Positions 1-9,372 of a stretch of DNA of 64,000 nt are shown here, one piece after another. The notes under the pieces were generated by a model. It made no database searches. It was not told where the DNA came from and worked only from the letters and a program-made list of their open reading frames with translations. This DNA is from Pseudomonas svalbardensis (lineage in GTDB: Bacteria > Pseudomonadota > Gammaproteobacteria > Pseudomonadales > Pseudomonadaceae): contig NZ_CP125619.1 of the NCBI RefSeq assembly GCF_030053115.1, positions 559,001 through 623,000 on the forward strand, written 5' to 3'. The position numbers and the translations under genes are program-made. Position 1 is the first letter of the stretch. Each line of letters begins with the position of its first letter.

Positions 1-57
1 GGTGACCGTAAATCCTGGCTGGAATCCAAAGGTAACCTGGCCGAGGTTCTTGGCTGA
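1..57 (+). CDS. parE: DNA topoisomerase IV subunit B, C-terminal end only
   Basis: The window opens inside a reading frame that ends with a TGA at 55-57. The 18 visible residues (GDRKSWLESKGNLAEVLG) resemble the end of E. coli ParE as I remember it (RRNWLQEKGDMAEIEV). ParE is the ATPase subunit that works with ParC to unlink daughter chromosomes. The stop overlaps the ATG of the next gene by one base (TGATG), which suggests translational coupling. parC lies two genes downstream, which supports the call. The rest of the gene is outside the window. Confidence 0.85.
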   Translation, partial: GDRKSWLESKGNLAEVLG

Positions 58-1046
58 TGCGGGTTGGCTTTGCCCTGGCGTGTGCGTTACTTCTGACCTC
101 GGTTTCGGTGTTTGCCGAGCCGGTGCCGGAACTGCGCCTGTTGTCCGAGCATCCCATTGACGGTATGCGCGGCGGCAACCTGTCAGGGTTGGCCCAGTGC
201 GGCAAGGATATGTGGACGGTGTCGGATCGCGACGATGATCAGATTTACCGGCTCGATACCCGCGACAGGGTATGGCAAGCCGAAACCGTGGGCATCGGTG
301 TACCACCGGTGCCAGACAGCGGTTTGCCCTGGGGCTTGCGTTCGCGAACCTGGGTGGCGTCGTTTGTCCGTGGTGGGGATCTGGATTTTGAAGGCATCAC
401 CTGCGACAACGCCGGGAATCGCTACATCGTCAGCGAATCCCATGCTGCGATTCTGCAAGTGCCACCCGTTGGGCCATCGTCCTGGCTGAAGATCTCGCCG
501 ATTCTGATTCGCGAAGCCCGGGCCAGCGGCATGCTGCTGCACTTCAATGCGTTGTTCGAGGGCCTGGCGATCAATCCGGCGGGTGATCAATTGTGGCTCG
601 CCGCCGAGCGTCAAAGCCGTGGATTGTTGCTGATCAAGCGCAAACAAACGGTATGGGATTGCGATGGTGGCTGTGTGTTGCTGAGCGAAGCCGGGAAAGA
701 AATGCAGCCGGCGCAGTTTCCCCGAGCCAAAGCAGTGTCCCGAGACTTTGCCGACCTGTCGCTGTTCAACGGCAAGCTGTTTACCCTTGAGCGCAACGCT
801 TACCAGATCTGCCGCCGTGATTCGGTGACGGCCAAGCTCGAGCGCTGCTGGTCGTTTGCCGATGAAGCCTTGCAGGCGCATCGCCGCTATTCAAATCCTT
901 ACGGCCTGACTGAAGCGTTGATTGTTGACGCCGAGGGCGCGTGGATTGGCACCGACAACAACAACGATGCCCGCGCCGATGGCGAGGAACGTCCGATCGT
1001 CTGGCGCTTTGCCGCACCTGAAGGTGGCTGGAGCGCCAAGTCATGA
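57..1046 (+). CDS. Secreted phytase-like / esterase-like protein
   Basis: The 329-residue protein starts with a clear signal peptide (hydrophobic residues about 5-19, cleavage near VFA-EP at 20-21), so it is probably periplasmic. The body has spaced beta-propeller-like blades with DFEGIT and FEGLAINP segments, the pattern of the 'esterase-like activity of phytase' family. The substrate is unknown and I see no catalytic triad that I would trust. The gene starts in the parE stop codon and its own TGA overlaps the next ATG (ATGA), so parE, this gene, the aspartic protease and parC look like one transcription unit. The family call is by motif recognition only. Confidence 0.75.
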   Translation: MRVGFALACALLLTSVSVFAEPVPELRLLSEHPIDGMRGGNLSGLAQCGKDMWTVSDRDDDQIYRLDTRDRVWQAETVGIGVPPVPDSGLPWGLRSRTWVASFVRGGDLDFEGITCDNAGNRYIVSESHAAILQVPPVGPSSWLKISPILIREARASGMLLHFNALFEGLAINPAGDQLWLAAERQSRGLLLIKRKQTVWDCDGGCVLLSEAGKEMQPAQFPRAKAVSRDFADLSLFNGKLFTLERNAYQICRRDSVTAKLERCWSFADEALQAHRRYSNPYGLTEALIVDAEGAWIGTDNNNDARADGEERPIVWRFAAPEGGWSAKS

Positions 1047-1567
1047 GTCAGCAGCCGCCGGGCAAACGCGCCGGTCGTGTGTTGATGGTGCTGGCCTGGT
1101 GCGCGGCGCTGTTTCTGGCGACGCGGTTTTTCGGTCAGTGGGAAGCGCGTCAGCAGAATCCCAACACCGTCGTCAGCTCTGAGCAGGGCGAAGGTTTTAT
1201 CGAAGTGAAACTGGCCAGCAACACGCAGGGTCACTTCGTCGCCAGCGGCCAGATCAACGGCCAACCGGTGGATTTCATGCTCGATACCGGGGCGACCGAC
1301 GTGTCGATCCCGGCGGAAATGGCCGAACGGCTGAAACTGGAAAAAGGCTTTGGGGTGACCCTGAGCACAGCCAACGGTCGCACCCAGGGTTACCGAACCC
1401 GCATCGACCGGCTGCAACTGGGTGACATTGTGCTGCGCGATGTGCGCGCCCTCGTCGTGCCAGGCCTGGATGGCAAACAAGTGCTGCTCGGAATGAGCGC
1501 GCTGAACAAACTTGAATTTACCCAGCGCGGTGGCACCATGCTGCTGCGCCAGACAACGAACCGATGA
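1043..1567 (+). CDS. Membrane-anchored retropepsin-like aspartic protease
   Basis: The 174-residue protein has one membrane segment at about residues 13-31, followed by a periplasmic domain holding the catalytic DTGA motif (Asp81 in [12 protein letters not shown]). It also has the later hydrophobic-hydrophobic-Gly element ([11 protein letters not shown]) typical of retroviral-type proteases. Single-domain bacterial relatives (TIGR02281-like) are thought to act as dimers. It overlaps the preceding gene by four bases and ends seven bases before parC. The substrate is unknown. Being lodged between the two topoisomerase IV subunit genes is the normal Pseudomonas order and does not imply a topoisomerase role. 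Confidence 0.85.
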   Translation: MSQQPPGKRAGRVLMVLAWCAALFLATRFFGQWEARQQNPNTVVSSEQGEGFIEVKLASNTQGHFVASGQINGQPVDFMLDTGATDVSIPAEMAERLKLEKGFGVTLSTANGRTQGYRTRIDRLQLGDIVLRDVRALVVPGLDGKQVLLGMSALNKLEFTQRGGTMLLRQTTNR

Positions 1568-1574
1568 GGCCCGC

Positions 1575-3842
1575 ATGAGCGACTCCCTTGATCTCAGCCT
1601 GGACGGTGTAGAACGCCGGTCACTGGCTGACTTCACCGAAAATGCCTACCTCAACTATTCCATGTACGTGATCATGGACCGTGCCTTGCCGCATATTGGC
1701 GACGGCCTGAAACCGGTACAGCGACGCATTATCTATGCGATGAGCGAGTTGGGGCTGGACGCCGATTCCAAGCACAAGAAGTCGGCGCGTACCGTCGGTG
1801 ACGTGCTCGGTAAGTTCCACCCGCACGGCGACTCGGCCTGCTACGAAGCCATGGTCCTTATGGCCCAGCCGTTCAGCTACCGCTACACGCTGGTCGACGG
1901 CCAGGGTAACTGGGGTGCGCCGGATGATCCCAAGTCCTTCGCCGCCATGCGTTACACCGAAGCGCGGCTGTCGCGTTATTCCGAAGTGCTGCTCAGCGAA
2001 CTGGGCCAGGGCACGGCAGACTGGGGCCCGAACTTCGACGGCACCCTCGACGAACCGCTGGTGTTGCCAGCACGTTTGCCGAACATCCTGCTCAACGGCA
2101 CCACCGGCATCGCCGTGGGCATGGCCACCGACGTACCGCCGCACAATCTGCGCGAAGTCGCCACGGCTTGCGTGCGTTTGCTGGATGAACCGAAAGCCAC
2201 GGTCGAACAGCTCTGCGAGCACATCCAGGGCCCGGATTACCCGACCGAAGCGGAAATCATCACGCCACGTGCCGACCTGCTGAAAATGTACGAAACCGGC
2301 AAGGGCTCGGTGCGCATGCGCGCCGTGTACCACATCGAAGACGGCGATATCATCGTCACCGCGCTGCCGCATCAGGTGTCGGGCGCCAAGGTGCTGGAAC
2401 AGATCGCGGCCATGATGCAGGCCAAACCGTCGAAAGCCCCGCAGATCGCTGACCTGCGAGACGAGTCCGACCACGAGAACCCGTGCCGGATCGTGATTAT
2501 TCCGGGCGCACGCAAAAACTTTGATCACGACGCTCTGATGCAGCACCTGTTCGCCAGCACCGAGCTGGAGTCGAGCTACCGGGTCAACATCAACATCATC
2601 GGTCTGGACGGCAAGCCGCAGTTGAAAAACCTGCGCGCGCTGTTGGTCGAGTGGCTGGAATTCCGGGTCCAGACTGTGCGTCGTCGCCTGCAATTCCGCC
2701 TCGATAAGGTCGAGCGTCGCCTGCACCTGTTGGACGGTTTGTTGATTGCCTACCTCAACCTGGATGAAGTGATTCACATCATCCGCACCGAGGAGCACCC
2801 GAAAACCGCGCTGATCGAGCGTTTCGCCCTGAGCGAAATCCAGGCCGACTACATTCTCGACACCCGTTTGCGTCAGTTGGCGCGACTGGAAGAAATGAAG
2901 TTGCGTGCCGAGCAAGATGAACTGCTCAAGGAGCAGGCCAAGCTGCAAGCCCTGCTGGGGAGCGAAGCCAAGCTGAAAAAACTGGTCCGCACCGAGCTGA
3001 TCAAGGACGCTGAAACCTACGGCGATGACCGTCGCTCGCCAATCGTCGAGCGCACCGAAGCCAAGGCCCTGACCGAGCACGATCTGCTGCCGAACGAGAA
3101 AGTGACCGTCGTCCTGTCGGAAAAAGGCTGGGTTCGTTCTGCCAAGGGGCACGAAATCGACGCCACCGGGCTTTCCTACAAGGCCGGGGATGGTTTCAAG
3201 GCTCTGGCGCCCGGGCGCTCCAACCAGTTTGCGGTGTTTATCGATTCCACCGGTCGCAGCTATTCGGTGGCCGCGCACACGCTGCCATCGGCCCGTGGCC
3301 AGGGCGAACCGCTTACCGGTCGTCTGACGCCGCCGCCAGGGGCAAGCTTCGAATGCGTGCTGATGCCGGAAGACGATTCGCTGTACGTGATCGCCTCCGA
3401 CGCCGGTTACGGTTTCGTGGTAAAAGGTGAAGACCTGCAAGCCAAGAACAAGGCGGGCAAGGCGCTGTTGAGCCTGCCGAACAACGCCAAGGTGATTCTG
3501 CCGCGTCCGGTGGCTGATCGTGAGCAGAACTGGCTGGCCTCGGTGACCACCGAAGGTCGCCTGCTGATCTTCAAAATCAGCGATCTGCCACAATTAGGTA
3601 AAGGTAAAGGTAATAAGATCATCGGGATTTCCGGTGAGCGTGTTGCCAGCCGCGAAGAATATGTCACGGACATCGCCGTTCTGCCGGATGGCGCCACATT
3701 GGTGCTGCAGGCCGGAAAACGTACCTTGTCACTAAAAGCAGACGACCTCGAACACTACAAAGGTGAGCGTGGACGTCGTGGTAACAAATTGCCACGTGGC
3801 TTTCAGAGGGTAGATGCGCTGCTCGTCGAAAACCTCAATTAA
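1575..3842 (+). CDS. parC: DNA topoisomerase IV subunit A
   Basis: This is the DNA-cleaving subunit of topoisomerase IV, which decatenates chromosomes with ParE. The start is the ATG giving [17 protein letters not shown]; an upstream in-frame start would overlap the protease gene and is not needed. The 755 residues match the family length. The catalytic tyrosine is Tyr127 in [10 protein letters not shown]. The quinolone-resistance region reads [12 protein letters not shown] with Ser87 and Glu91 intact, the wild-type (susceptible) state by P. aeruginosa numbering. The C-terminal beta-pinwheel repeats follow from about residue 500 and end in LLVENLN. Confidence 0.97.
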   Translation: MSDSLDLSLDGVERRSLADFTENAYLNYSMYVIMDRALPHIGDGLKPVQRRIIYAMSELGLDADSKHKKSARTVGDVLGKFHPHGDSACYEAMVLMAQPFSYRYTLVDGQGNWGAPDDPKSFAAMRYTEARLSRYSEVLLSELGQGTADWGPNFDGTLDEPLVLPARLPNILLNGTTGIAVGMATDVPPHNLREVATACVRLLDEPKATVEQLCEHIQGPDYPTEAEIITPRADLLKMYETGKGSVRMRAVYHIEDGDIIVTALPHQVSGAKVLEQIAAMMQAKPSKAPQIADLRDESDHENPCRIVIIPGARKNFDHDALMQHLFASTELESSYRVNINIIGLDGKPQLKNLRALLVEWLEFRVQTVRRRLQFRLDKVERRLHLLDGLLIAYLNLDEVIHIIRTEEHPKTALIERFALSEIQADYILDTRLRQLARLEEMKLRAEQDELLKEQAKLQALLGSEAKLKKLVRTELIKDAETYGDDRRSPIVERTEAKALTEHDLLPNEKVTVVLSEKGWVRSAKGHEIDATGLSYKAGDGFKALAPGRSNQFAVFIDSTGRSYSVAAHTLPSARGQGEPLTGRLTPPPGASFECVLMPEDDSLYVIASDAGYGFVVKGEDLQAKNKAGKALLSLPNNAKVILPRPVADREQNWLASVTTEGRLLIFKISDLPQLGKGKGNKIIGISGERVASREEYVTDIAVLPDGATLVLQAGKRTLSLKADDLEHYKGERGRRGNKLPRGFQRVDALLVENLN

Positions 3843-3852
3843 GCGTCCTAGA

Positions 3853-3887
3853 GCGCTCGATCTACGATTTAACGCGTAGATCGACGC
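3853..3887 (+). terminator. Stem-loop after parC
   Basis: CGATCTACG (3858-3866) and CGTAGATCG (3874-3882) form a perfect 9-bp stem with a 7-nt loop, extended by AGCG/CGCT pairs with one bulge. No uridine run follows, so it may be a weak or Rho-assisted terminator, or an mRNA 3' end stabiliser. The 130 bases after it up to the next gene show nothing else I can name. Confidence 0.45.
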
Positions 3888-4018
3888 TTTGGCGCTGGAG
3901 TCGGAACGCATATTCACGGATGATATGGCCTTTCAAGCGCCGGCGTGGCCGAGCGTTCTTCATATTTATTGAGTATTTTCACTGTGGTTAGCCTTGTGGC
4001 AACCACCTGGATGGGACG

Positions 4019-4732
4019 ATGACTGCTCTGCGCCTTCCTTTTATTTTGATGCTCGCCGGCGTTCTTGGCCTGGCGGGTTGCAGCACTCACCAACCGGTGT
4101 CGCTGTATCAGCTGGACAGCGGAAGTCCGGCTCAGCCTGCGCAAAGCGCGGGCATGGCTGTATTGCTGGGTCCGGTAACTGTAGCTGATTACCTGCAACG
4201 CGAAACGTTGTTGCAGCGACAGCCGGATGGCAGCCTGCAAGCTTCGGCTGATGGTCGTTGGGCGGGTAGCCTGTCGTCGGATATCGATCAGCTGCTGCTG
4301 CGTCAGGTCGCCGGTCATCTGGACAGTCAGCGCGTAGTGCTGGCGCCAGCGACAGTGGGCTTCACGCCGGATGTGCAGGTTCTGCTGACGATTACTCGCC
4401 TGGACTCGGGTGAGGCGCAACCGGCGATCCTTGATGCGCAATGGCGTTTGATCGACCGTCGTGGCCATGTTCGTGATAACCGCATCATTCATCTGCAGGA
4501 ACAGCATGCCGGTGGCACGGCGGCTCAGGTTCAGGCTCAGGGTGTATTGCTGCAGCGTCTGGCCGAACAACTGTCGACGGCACTCAAGCCGCTGGCCAAT
4601 CAGCCACCGATTGCCGAAGCGCCAAAAAAACCGGCTGCCAAGCCTGTGGCGCCTGCGGCAGAAAAGGATAAGCAACCGAAGATTCCGATGGCTTCGCCGA
4701 TCCGGACCGATATGGAAGTGTTCAGGTTCTAA
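4019..4732 (+). CDS. ABC-type transport auxiliary lipoprotein, PqiC-like
   Basis: The 237-residue protein begins with a lipoprotein signal ending in a lipobox (LAGC, Cys21), so it should be lipid-anchored in the periplasm. The body has the features of the PqiC / ABC-transport auxiliary family: YQLDS near the start, a GPVTVADYL strand, SSDIDQLLLRQV and a QVLLTITRLD core. PqiC-type lipoproteins work with MCE-domain proteins in intermembrane lipid transport, but no PqiA or PqiB partner is in this window, so the role here is inferred from family only. The last 60 residues are Ala/Pro/Lys-rich and probably disordered. A good terminator follows. Confidence 0.75.
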   Translation: MTALRLPFILMLAGVLGLAGCSTHQPVSLYQLDSGSPAQPAQSAGMAVLLGPVTVADYLQRETLLQRQPDGSLQASADGRWAGSLSSDIDQLLLRQVAGHLDSQRVVLAPATVGFTPDVQVLLTITRLDSGEAQPAILDAQWRLIDRRGHVRDNRIIHLQEQHAGGTAAQVQAQGVLLQRLAEQLSTALKPLANQPPIAEAPKKPAAKPVAPAAEKDKQPKIPMASPIRTDMEVFRF

Positions 4733-4755
4733 GCCTGGATTGATCCGAAGCAAAG

Positions 4756-4780
4756 CCCGCATTGATGCGGGTTTTGTTGT
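4756..4780 (+). terminator. Rho-independent terminator after the PqiC-like gene
   Basis: CCCGCA (4756-4761), a TTGA loop and TGCGGG (4766-4771) are followed directly by a T-rich run (TTTTGTTGTTT). It sits 23 bases after the stop codon at 4732. Confidence 0.85.
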
Positions 4781-4828
4781 TTCTGAGGATTGATTGGTGA
4801 GTGCCTCGAATATGTGTACGGCTTGAGA

Positions 4829-4874
4829 TCCACCATGTCTCCGAACACCTGTCCACCATGTGTCCGGTACAAAC
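4829..4874. repeat. Imperfect 23-bp tandem repeat
   Basis: Two adjacent 23-base units (4829-4851 and 4852-4874) share the prefix TCCACCATGT, then TCTCCG versus GTCCGG, and diverge toward the end. The motif looks like a leftover end of another mobile element rather than a host regulatory site, but no transposase remnant is attached. It lies about 80 bases left of the IS3 insertion. Confidence 0.4.
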
Positions 4875-4952
4875 ACCCCAGAGGGGAGAGGGGGAAAGGG
4901 AGCGGATCTTCAAGCTTTTCAAGCCTGAGTTCGACTCGGAATCTCAGGTCGA

Positions 4953-4984
4953 TGTACTGCAGTGGTCTAATTTCCCCGGACACC
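4953..4984 (+). repeat. IS3-family left inverted repeat
   Basis: This end pairs with 6184-6215. The outer part (TACTG and GTGGTC) and the inner CCGGACACC match; the middle (TAATTTCC versus AACTAATT) does not. Confidence 0.8.
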
Positions 4985-4991
4985 CCGATAG

Positions 4992-5318
<327 letters not shown>

Positions 5319-5326
5319 CGTACCGC

Positions 5327-6202
5327 TTGGTTCGGCAGCTGCAACAGAAGGCTTATTCGGTGGCGTATGTGTGTCGTTTGTTGGGGGTTAGTCGATCCGG
5401 CTTCTACGAGGCCAACAAGCGCGCTGAGGCTCCTGCATCGATCTGCCCCGTTGCTCTGCAACTCAAGGCGTCGTTTGCTGAAAGTGGCGGCTGCTATGGC
5501 AGTCGCCCATTGCGTAAAGCGTTACGTGCAAAGGGTATGGAAGTAGGCATTTACAAGATTCGCCGCATGATGCGCGTCAACGGCCTGCGTTCGGCCTGGA
5601 AGCGTAAATTTGTGCACACCACCGACAGCAAACATGACCTGCCGATTGCTGAAAATGTATTGAACCGCCAATTTGAACCCGAGGCGGCGAACAAGGCCTG
5701 GGTAGCAGACATTACCTACATCCGAACCCGCAGTGGCTGGTTGTATCTGGCTGTGGTGCTGGACTTGTTCTCACGCAAGGTAGTGGGCTGGTCAATGGCG
5801 CCGAACATGCCCGCTGAACTGGTGTGCAGTGCAATGCAGCTGGCGGTTGCTCAACGTCAACCGCCACCCGGCTTGATCGCCCACTCGGATCGCGGCAGCC
5901 AGTACGCGAGTGCGAGCTACAGAGCGCTGCTGGCAAGAAGTGACATGCAGCAAAGCATGAGCCGTAAAGGTAACTGCTGGGATAACGCAGTGATGGAGCG
6001 CTTCTTCCTGAGCTTGAAAATGGAGCGGGTATGGCGACGTGATTACGCCAACCATGGCGAGGCGATACGCGACATCACTGAGTACATCGTTGGGTTTTAC
6101 AACAACGAACGGCTGCACTCGAAACTGGGATATCTGCCACCGACAGTTTATGAACGGGCGATGGCATCAAAATCACCTATCGAGGTGTCCGGAATTAGTT
6201 GA
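5327..6202 (+). CDS. IS3-family transposase OrfB (catalytic DDE part)
   Basis: This integrase-core protein carries the DDE triad in WVADITYIRT, IAHSDRGSQYAS and CWDNAVMERFF, with the N-terminal HTH_21 segment (YSVAYVCRLLGVSRSGFYE). The frame is open upstream from 5285 in the -1 frame relative to orfA. The functional product is therefore most likely an OrfAB fusion that joins at the A7 run (AAA AAA at 5280-5285) rather than a protein starting at the TTG listed here. No stop codon or deletion interrupts it. The target of insertion is intergenic, so no host gene is broken. Confidence 0.92.
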   Translation: MVRQLQQKAYSVAYVCRLLGVSRSGFYEANKRAEAPASICPVALQLKASFAESGGCYGSRPLRKALRAKGMEVGIYKIRRMMRVNGLRSAWKRKFVHTTDSKHDLPIAENVLNRQFEPEAANKAWVADITYIRTRSGWLYLAVVLDLFSRKVVGWSMAPNMPAELVCSAMQLAVAQRQPPPGLIAHSDRGSQYASASYRALLARSDMQQSMSRKGNCWDNAVMERFFLSLKMERVWRRDYANHGEAIRDITEYIVGFYNNERLHSKLGYLPPTVYERAMASKSPIEVSGIS

Positions 6203-6215
6203 CCACGACAGTACC
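6184..6215 (-). repeat. IS3-family right inverted repeat
   Basis: This is the right terminus of the element, pairing with 4953-4984. It contains the last codons and TGA stop of orfB (6200-6202), as is common in compact IS3 elements. Confidence 0.8.
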
Positions 6216-6233
6216 TCGAAAGACACCTCGGTC

Positions 6234-6277
6234 AGTCCCCTCGCCCCTCTGGGGAGAGGGTTAGGGTGAGGGGTGGC
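6234..6277. repeat. G/C-run extragenic repeat right of the IS
   Basis: The stretch CCCCTCGCCCCTCTGGGGAG continues into AGAGGGTTAGGGTGAGGGG and is self-complementary in part. A related run in the opposite sense (CACCCCAGAGGGGAGAGGGG) lies left of the IS at 4874-4893. It looks like one of the dispersed extragenic palindromes of Gram-negative genomes, here split by or close to the IS insertion. Confidence 0.5.
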
Positions 6278-6308
6278 TCTAGAGGCAAGCGCATTTTTCA
6301 GAATCAAC

Positions 6309-6346
6309 AAAAAGCCCGCAGACGATTACTCGTCTGCGGGCTTTTT
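6309..6346. terminator. Bidirectional Rho-independent terminator
   Basis: A 12-bp perfect stem (GCCCGCAGACGA at 6314-6325 and TCGTCTGCGGGC at 6330-6341) with a TTAC loop is flanked by AAAAA on the left and TTTTT on the right. It can therefore stop transcription in both directions. It ends the minus-strand gene at 6361 and insulates it from the IS element. Confidence 0.92.
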
Positions 6347-6360
6347 CATAACGGGGCTAC

Positions 6361-7893
6361 TTACGCCCGACGTTCGTGCATCCGCGCCAGTTGCCGCTCA
6401 AGCATCGACGGATAAGGTTCCATCAGTCGCTCTACGCAACAAGCGCCTTCCGGGCTTGCGATCGGTCGGATTCGTGCGCGCTGGCGGATCAGCGCGTCGT
6501 CACCGATCTTGCGCTCCACCAGCAGCAAGTTGCGGCTGTGTTGCGACAGGGCCAGCGCATCCTGAGCGGTTTCGGTCAGCAGCAGATCAATCTGGCTCAG
6601 ACCGAACAGCTCGTCACCCAGGGTCAGGCCCAGTTGCAATTGCAGGGTGATGCCGCTGTCGGCGACTTCGATCTGTAACTGATGGCCCAGAGCTCGCAAC
6701 AATTCACCGCAGCAGATGGCGTTGGTCAGGTAGTCGTCGCCGCTGTCTTCGGTGTGGAACAGCATCAGCGTGCTGCCATCGTTCAGGGTGTGCAGCTCGC
6801 TCTGGTAGAGCGAGGCGGCCTGATCGAGGCAGTCGCGATAGCGTTTGAGCAGTTCTTCCAGACGTGTGCGGGGCAGGCGACGCAGCTGATCTTGGGCGCC
6901 CAGTTGTACGGCCAGCACCGCGCTGTGCTGCGGCACGTTCGATAGTTGCGGTTTTGCTACCGGTTTCGGCGCGGTCAACGCTGATTCATCACGCAGGTCG
7001 GCAAATGCATCGTCGTCATCATCGTCTTCAACGGTGCTGACAATGCGCCGTGGCGCAGGTTTGAGGCCGGCCACAGGCTTGGCTTCATCGAAACTCGGGT
7101 CACGCAAATTGCGCATTTCGAAGGTGGGCTCGTTATCGTCAGCGTCTTCGTAGTCGCTTTCGTCGTACTCAGGCTCTGGAGCAGGTTCCGGCTCGGCGGG
7201 CTCTGGCGCGAAGTCGGCGTGCAGCTGGCGAGCCAGATCGCCGATCTCATCCTGACGCTCGGTGGCCGGGGTGTATTCGTCGATATGGCGCAGCCACACC
7301 CGCAATTGCAGCAACGGCGTGGAGATGTGCCGACCCAGGCGCAGGCTCAAGGCCAGGGACAGCGCCAGCAGAATCGCACTCAAAATGCCCATGCTTTGCA
7401 GGCTGATGGTCATCGGCTGCTGGAACTGATCCATGTCCAGGCTGATGCGCAGTTGCCCGGCGGTCACGTCCTGGAAAGTGATCTTGCTCTGGTACATGCC
7501 TTCGGCTTCGCCCAGCAGGCTATGCTTGGGGCGCTGACCGGCTTCGGCGAGGATGCGGTTATCCACGCTATAAATGGCCGCATGGGCCACCAACTTGTTT
7601 TTGGTCAGGTTATTGAGCAGCACGTTGAGGCTGAGGATGTCGTTGGACACCAACAGCTCCGTGGCGGACGTGGCCGTCTGCGTGGTCAGGCTTTCACCCA
7701 GGGCATCTGCCTGCTCGTGCATGGCCTGCTTGAACTGCAAACCCATCACACAGGCATAGATCACCAGGGCCAGAGCGACCAGGATCACGTTATGGCTGGC
7801 GATGCGCAATGCAATCGGTACACGGCGGTGGCGCAGTGCACGGAAGATCAGCAGAAAGAAGTTATCGGTTTTTACTGGCGTGGGCCGGTTCAC
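6361..7893 (-). CDS. Inner-membrane protein with HAMP-like region and degenerate cyclase-like domain
   Basis: The 510-residue protein has two membrane segments (about residues 35-52 and 170-190) enclosing a periplasmic loop, then a HAMP-like stretch (STPLLQLRVWLRHIDEY). A long acidic Glu/Pro/Asp-rich linker follows (about 225-300). The C-terminal 180 residues follow the layout of class III nucleotidyl cyclases: LNDGSTLMLFH where active enzymes have a metal-binding GDG turn, LQLQLGLTLGD, and ALALSQHSRNLLLVE. The metal-binding aspartates are not evident, so it is probably a sensor or scaffold. It is the likely PA4961 equivalent, divergent from serB. The start is a GTG with a weak ribosome site and is uncertain. 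Confidence 0.75.
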   Translation of the reverse strand: MNRPTPVKTDNFFLLIFRALRHRRVPIALRIASHNVILVALALVIYACVMGLQFKQAMHEQADALGESLTTQTATSATELLVSNDILSLNVLLNNLTKNKLVAHAAIYSVDNRILAEAGQRPKHSLLGEAEGMYQSKITFQDVTAGQLRISLDMDQFQQPMTISLQSMGILSAILLALSLALSLRLGRHISTPLLQLRVWLRHIDEYTPATERQDEIGDLARQLHADFAPEPAEPEPAPEPEYDESDYEDADDNEPTFEMRNLRDPSFDEAKPVAGLKPAPRRIVSTVEDDDDDDAFADLRDESALTAPKPVAKPQLSNVPQHSAVLAVQLGAQDQLRRLPRTRLEELLKRYRDCLDQAASLYQSELHTLNDGSTLMLFHTEDSGDDYLTNAICCGELLRALGHQLQIEVADSGITLQLQLGLTLGDELFGLSQIDLLLTETAQDALALSQHSRNLLLVERKIGDDALIRQRARIRPIASPEGACCVERLMEPYPSMLERQLARMHERRA

Positions 7894-8028
7894 TTGAGCT
7901 CGGCTCTTTTGTCCGTGAAGTTGACGCGCAGTATAGCGACAGGCCCTAGACCGTCAAAGCGCTCACGGTGCCCGATGGTCACTGAATGTGGGTAGAATGC
8001 GGTTTTTTTCCACTTGCGGGGGTGCGCC

Positions 8029-9243
8029 TTGCGCGAAATCGTCCTGATAAACATCACGGGAGTCGACCGTCCGGGTCTGACTGCGGCCATTACCGGCGTT
8101 CTGGCCCAGGGTGGTGTGAACATTCTCGACATTGGTCAGGCGGTGATCCACGACACCTTGTCGTTCGGCATCCTGGTTGAAATTCCTGACTCCGAGCAAG
8201 GCAAGTCGGTGCTCAAGGACATCCTGTTCACGGCTTACAAGCTCGATCAGCAGGTGCGTTTCACGCCGGTTTCCGAAGAGGATTATCAGCAGTGGGTTGG
8301 CAATCAGGGCAAGAAACGCCACATCGTGACCCTGTTGACCCGCAAAGTGACTGCCGGGCAATTGCAGGCCGTGAGTTCGATCACCGCTAAATATGGCCTG
8401 AACATCGACCATATCGATCGTCTGTCCGGGCGCATGCCGCTGGACACCCCGGCCGATCAGGGCAAGGGCTGCATCGAGTTTTCCGTTCGTGGTGAAGCGG
8501 CTGATCCGCAAGCGCTGCGGGCCGAATTCCTCAGCGTTGCGCAGGAACTGAACGTCGACATCGCCTTCCAGGAAGATTCACTGTTCCGTCGTAACCGCCG
8601 TCTGGCGGTGTTCGACATGGACTCGACGCTGATCGAAGCCGAAGTGATCGACGAACTGGCCAAGGCTGCCGGTGTGGGCGATCAGGTGTCGGCGATCACC
8701 GAGCGGGCGATGGCCGGCGAATTGGACTTCCGCGCCAGCTTCAAGGAGCGCCTGGCCTTGTTGAAAGGGCTGGACGTCAGCGTGCTGGATTCCATCGGCG
8801 CTTCCCTGCGCCTGACCGAAGGTGCCGAAACCCTGTTCGCCGAACTCAAGCGTCTGGGCTACAAGACCGCAATCCTGTCGGGCGGCTTTACCTACTTCGC
8901 CAAGCAATTGCAGGCCAAGCTGGGCATCGACTATGTGTTCGCCAATGAACTGGAAGTGGTCGATGGCAAGGTCACCGGCGTGGCCGTCGAGCCGATTGTT
9001 GATGCGCAGCGCAAGGCGGATCTTCTGAAGGAACTGGCGCACAAGGAAGGTTTGCGTCTGGAGCAGACCATTGCGGTCGGCGACGGCGCCAACGATTTGC
9101 CAATGCTGGCGATTGCCGGGTTGGGCGTGGCGTTCCGTGCCAAACCGCTGGTCAAGCAGTCGGCGAAGCAGGCAATTTCCACCCTTGGGCTGGATGGCGT
9201 GCTGTATCTGCTGGGTTTCCGGGATCGCGACGGGCAACTTTGA
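8029..9243 (+). CDS. serB: Phosphoserine phosphatase SerB
   Basis: SerB hydrolyses O-phospho-L-serine in the last step of serine synthesis. The 404-residue protein has two N-terminal ACT-type domains (about 1-80 and 90-175) and a C-terminal HAD phosphatase domain. Asp196 of FDMDSTLIEAE is the nucleophile and Asp198 the acid/base, with the later ILSGGFTYF and VGDGANDLPML motifs. The start is a TTG giving MREIVLINITGVDRPGL, chosen because GGGGGTG lies five bases upstream at about 8018-8024 and the ACT domain begins at once. An upstream TTG at 8014 would leave no room for that site. It is divergent from the membrane-protein gene. Confidence 0.95.
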   Translation: MREIVLINITGVDRPGLTAAITGVLAQGGVNILDIGQAVIHDTLSFGILVEIPDSEQGKSVLKDILFTAYKLDQQVRFTPVSEEDYQQWVGNQGKKRHIVTLLTRKVTAGQLQAVSSITAKYGLNIDHIDRLSGRMPLDTPADQGKGCIEFSVRGEAADPQALRAEFLSVAQELNVDIAFQEDSLFRRNRRLAVFDMDSTLIEAEVIDELAKAAGVGDQVSAITERAMAGELDFRASFKERLALLKGLDVSVLDSIGASLRLTEGAETLFAELKRLGYKTAILSGGFTYFAKQLQAKLGIDYVFANELEVVDGKVTGVAVEPIVDAQRKADLLKELAHKEGLRLEQTIAVGDGANDLPMLAIAGLGVAFRAKPLVKQSAKQAISTLGLDGVLYLLGFRDRDGQL

Positions 9244-9268
9244 GGTATTTGCTGCCTGATCTGGCCCC

Positions 9269-9343
9269 TTCGCGAGTAGGCTCGCTCCCACATTGATCGT
9301 GTTATAGACATAGATCAATTGTGGGAGCGAGCCTGCTCGCGAA
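9269..9343. repeat. REP doublet (inverted pair)
   Basis: Two 23-base copies of the Pseudomonas REP unit face each other (9269-9291 and 9321-9343), the second beginning GTGGGAGCGAGCCTGCTCGC. They are separated by about 29 bases that can themselves pair (TTGATC...GATCAA). The pair lies in the gap between two convergent genes, a usual place for REP sequences. Confidence 0.9.
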
Positions 9344-9372
9344 GGCCGCGCCACGGTCTTACAGATTCACCC

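Noticed and set aside
1620..3593. 657-residue open frame antisense to parC
   Set aside because: It lies wholly inside parC, has His/Gln/Arg-rich low-quality composition and no motifs; it is a GC-skew shadow of the real gene.
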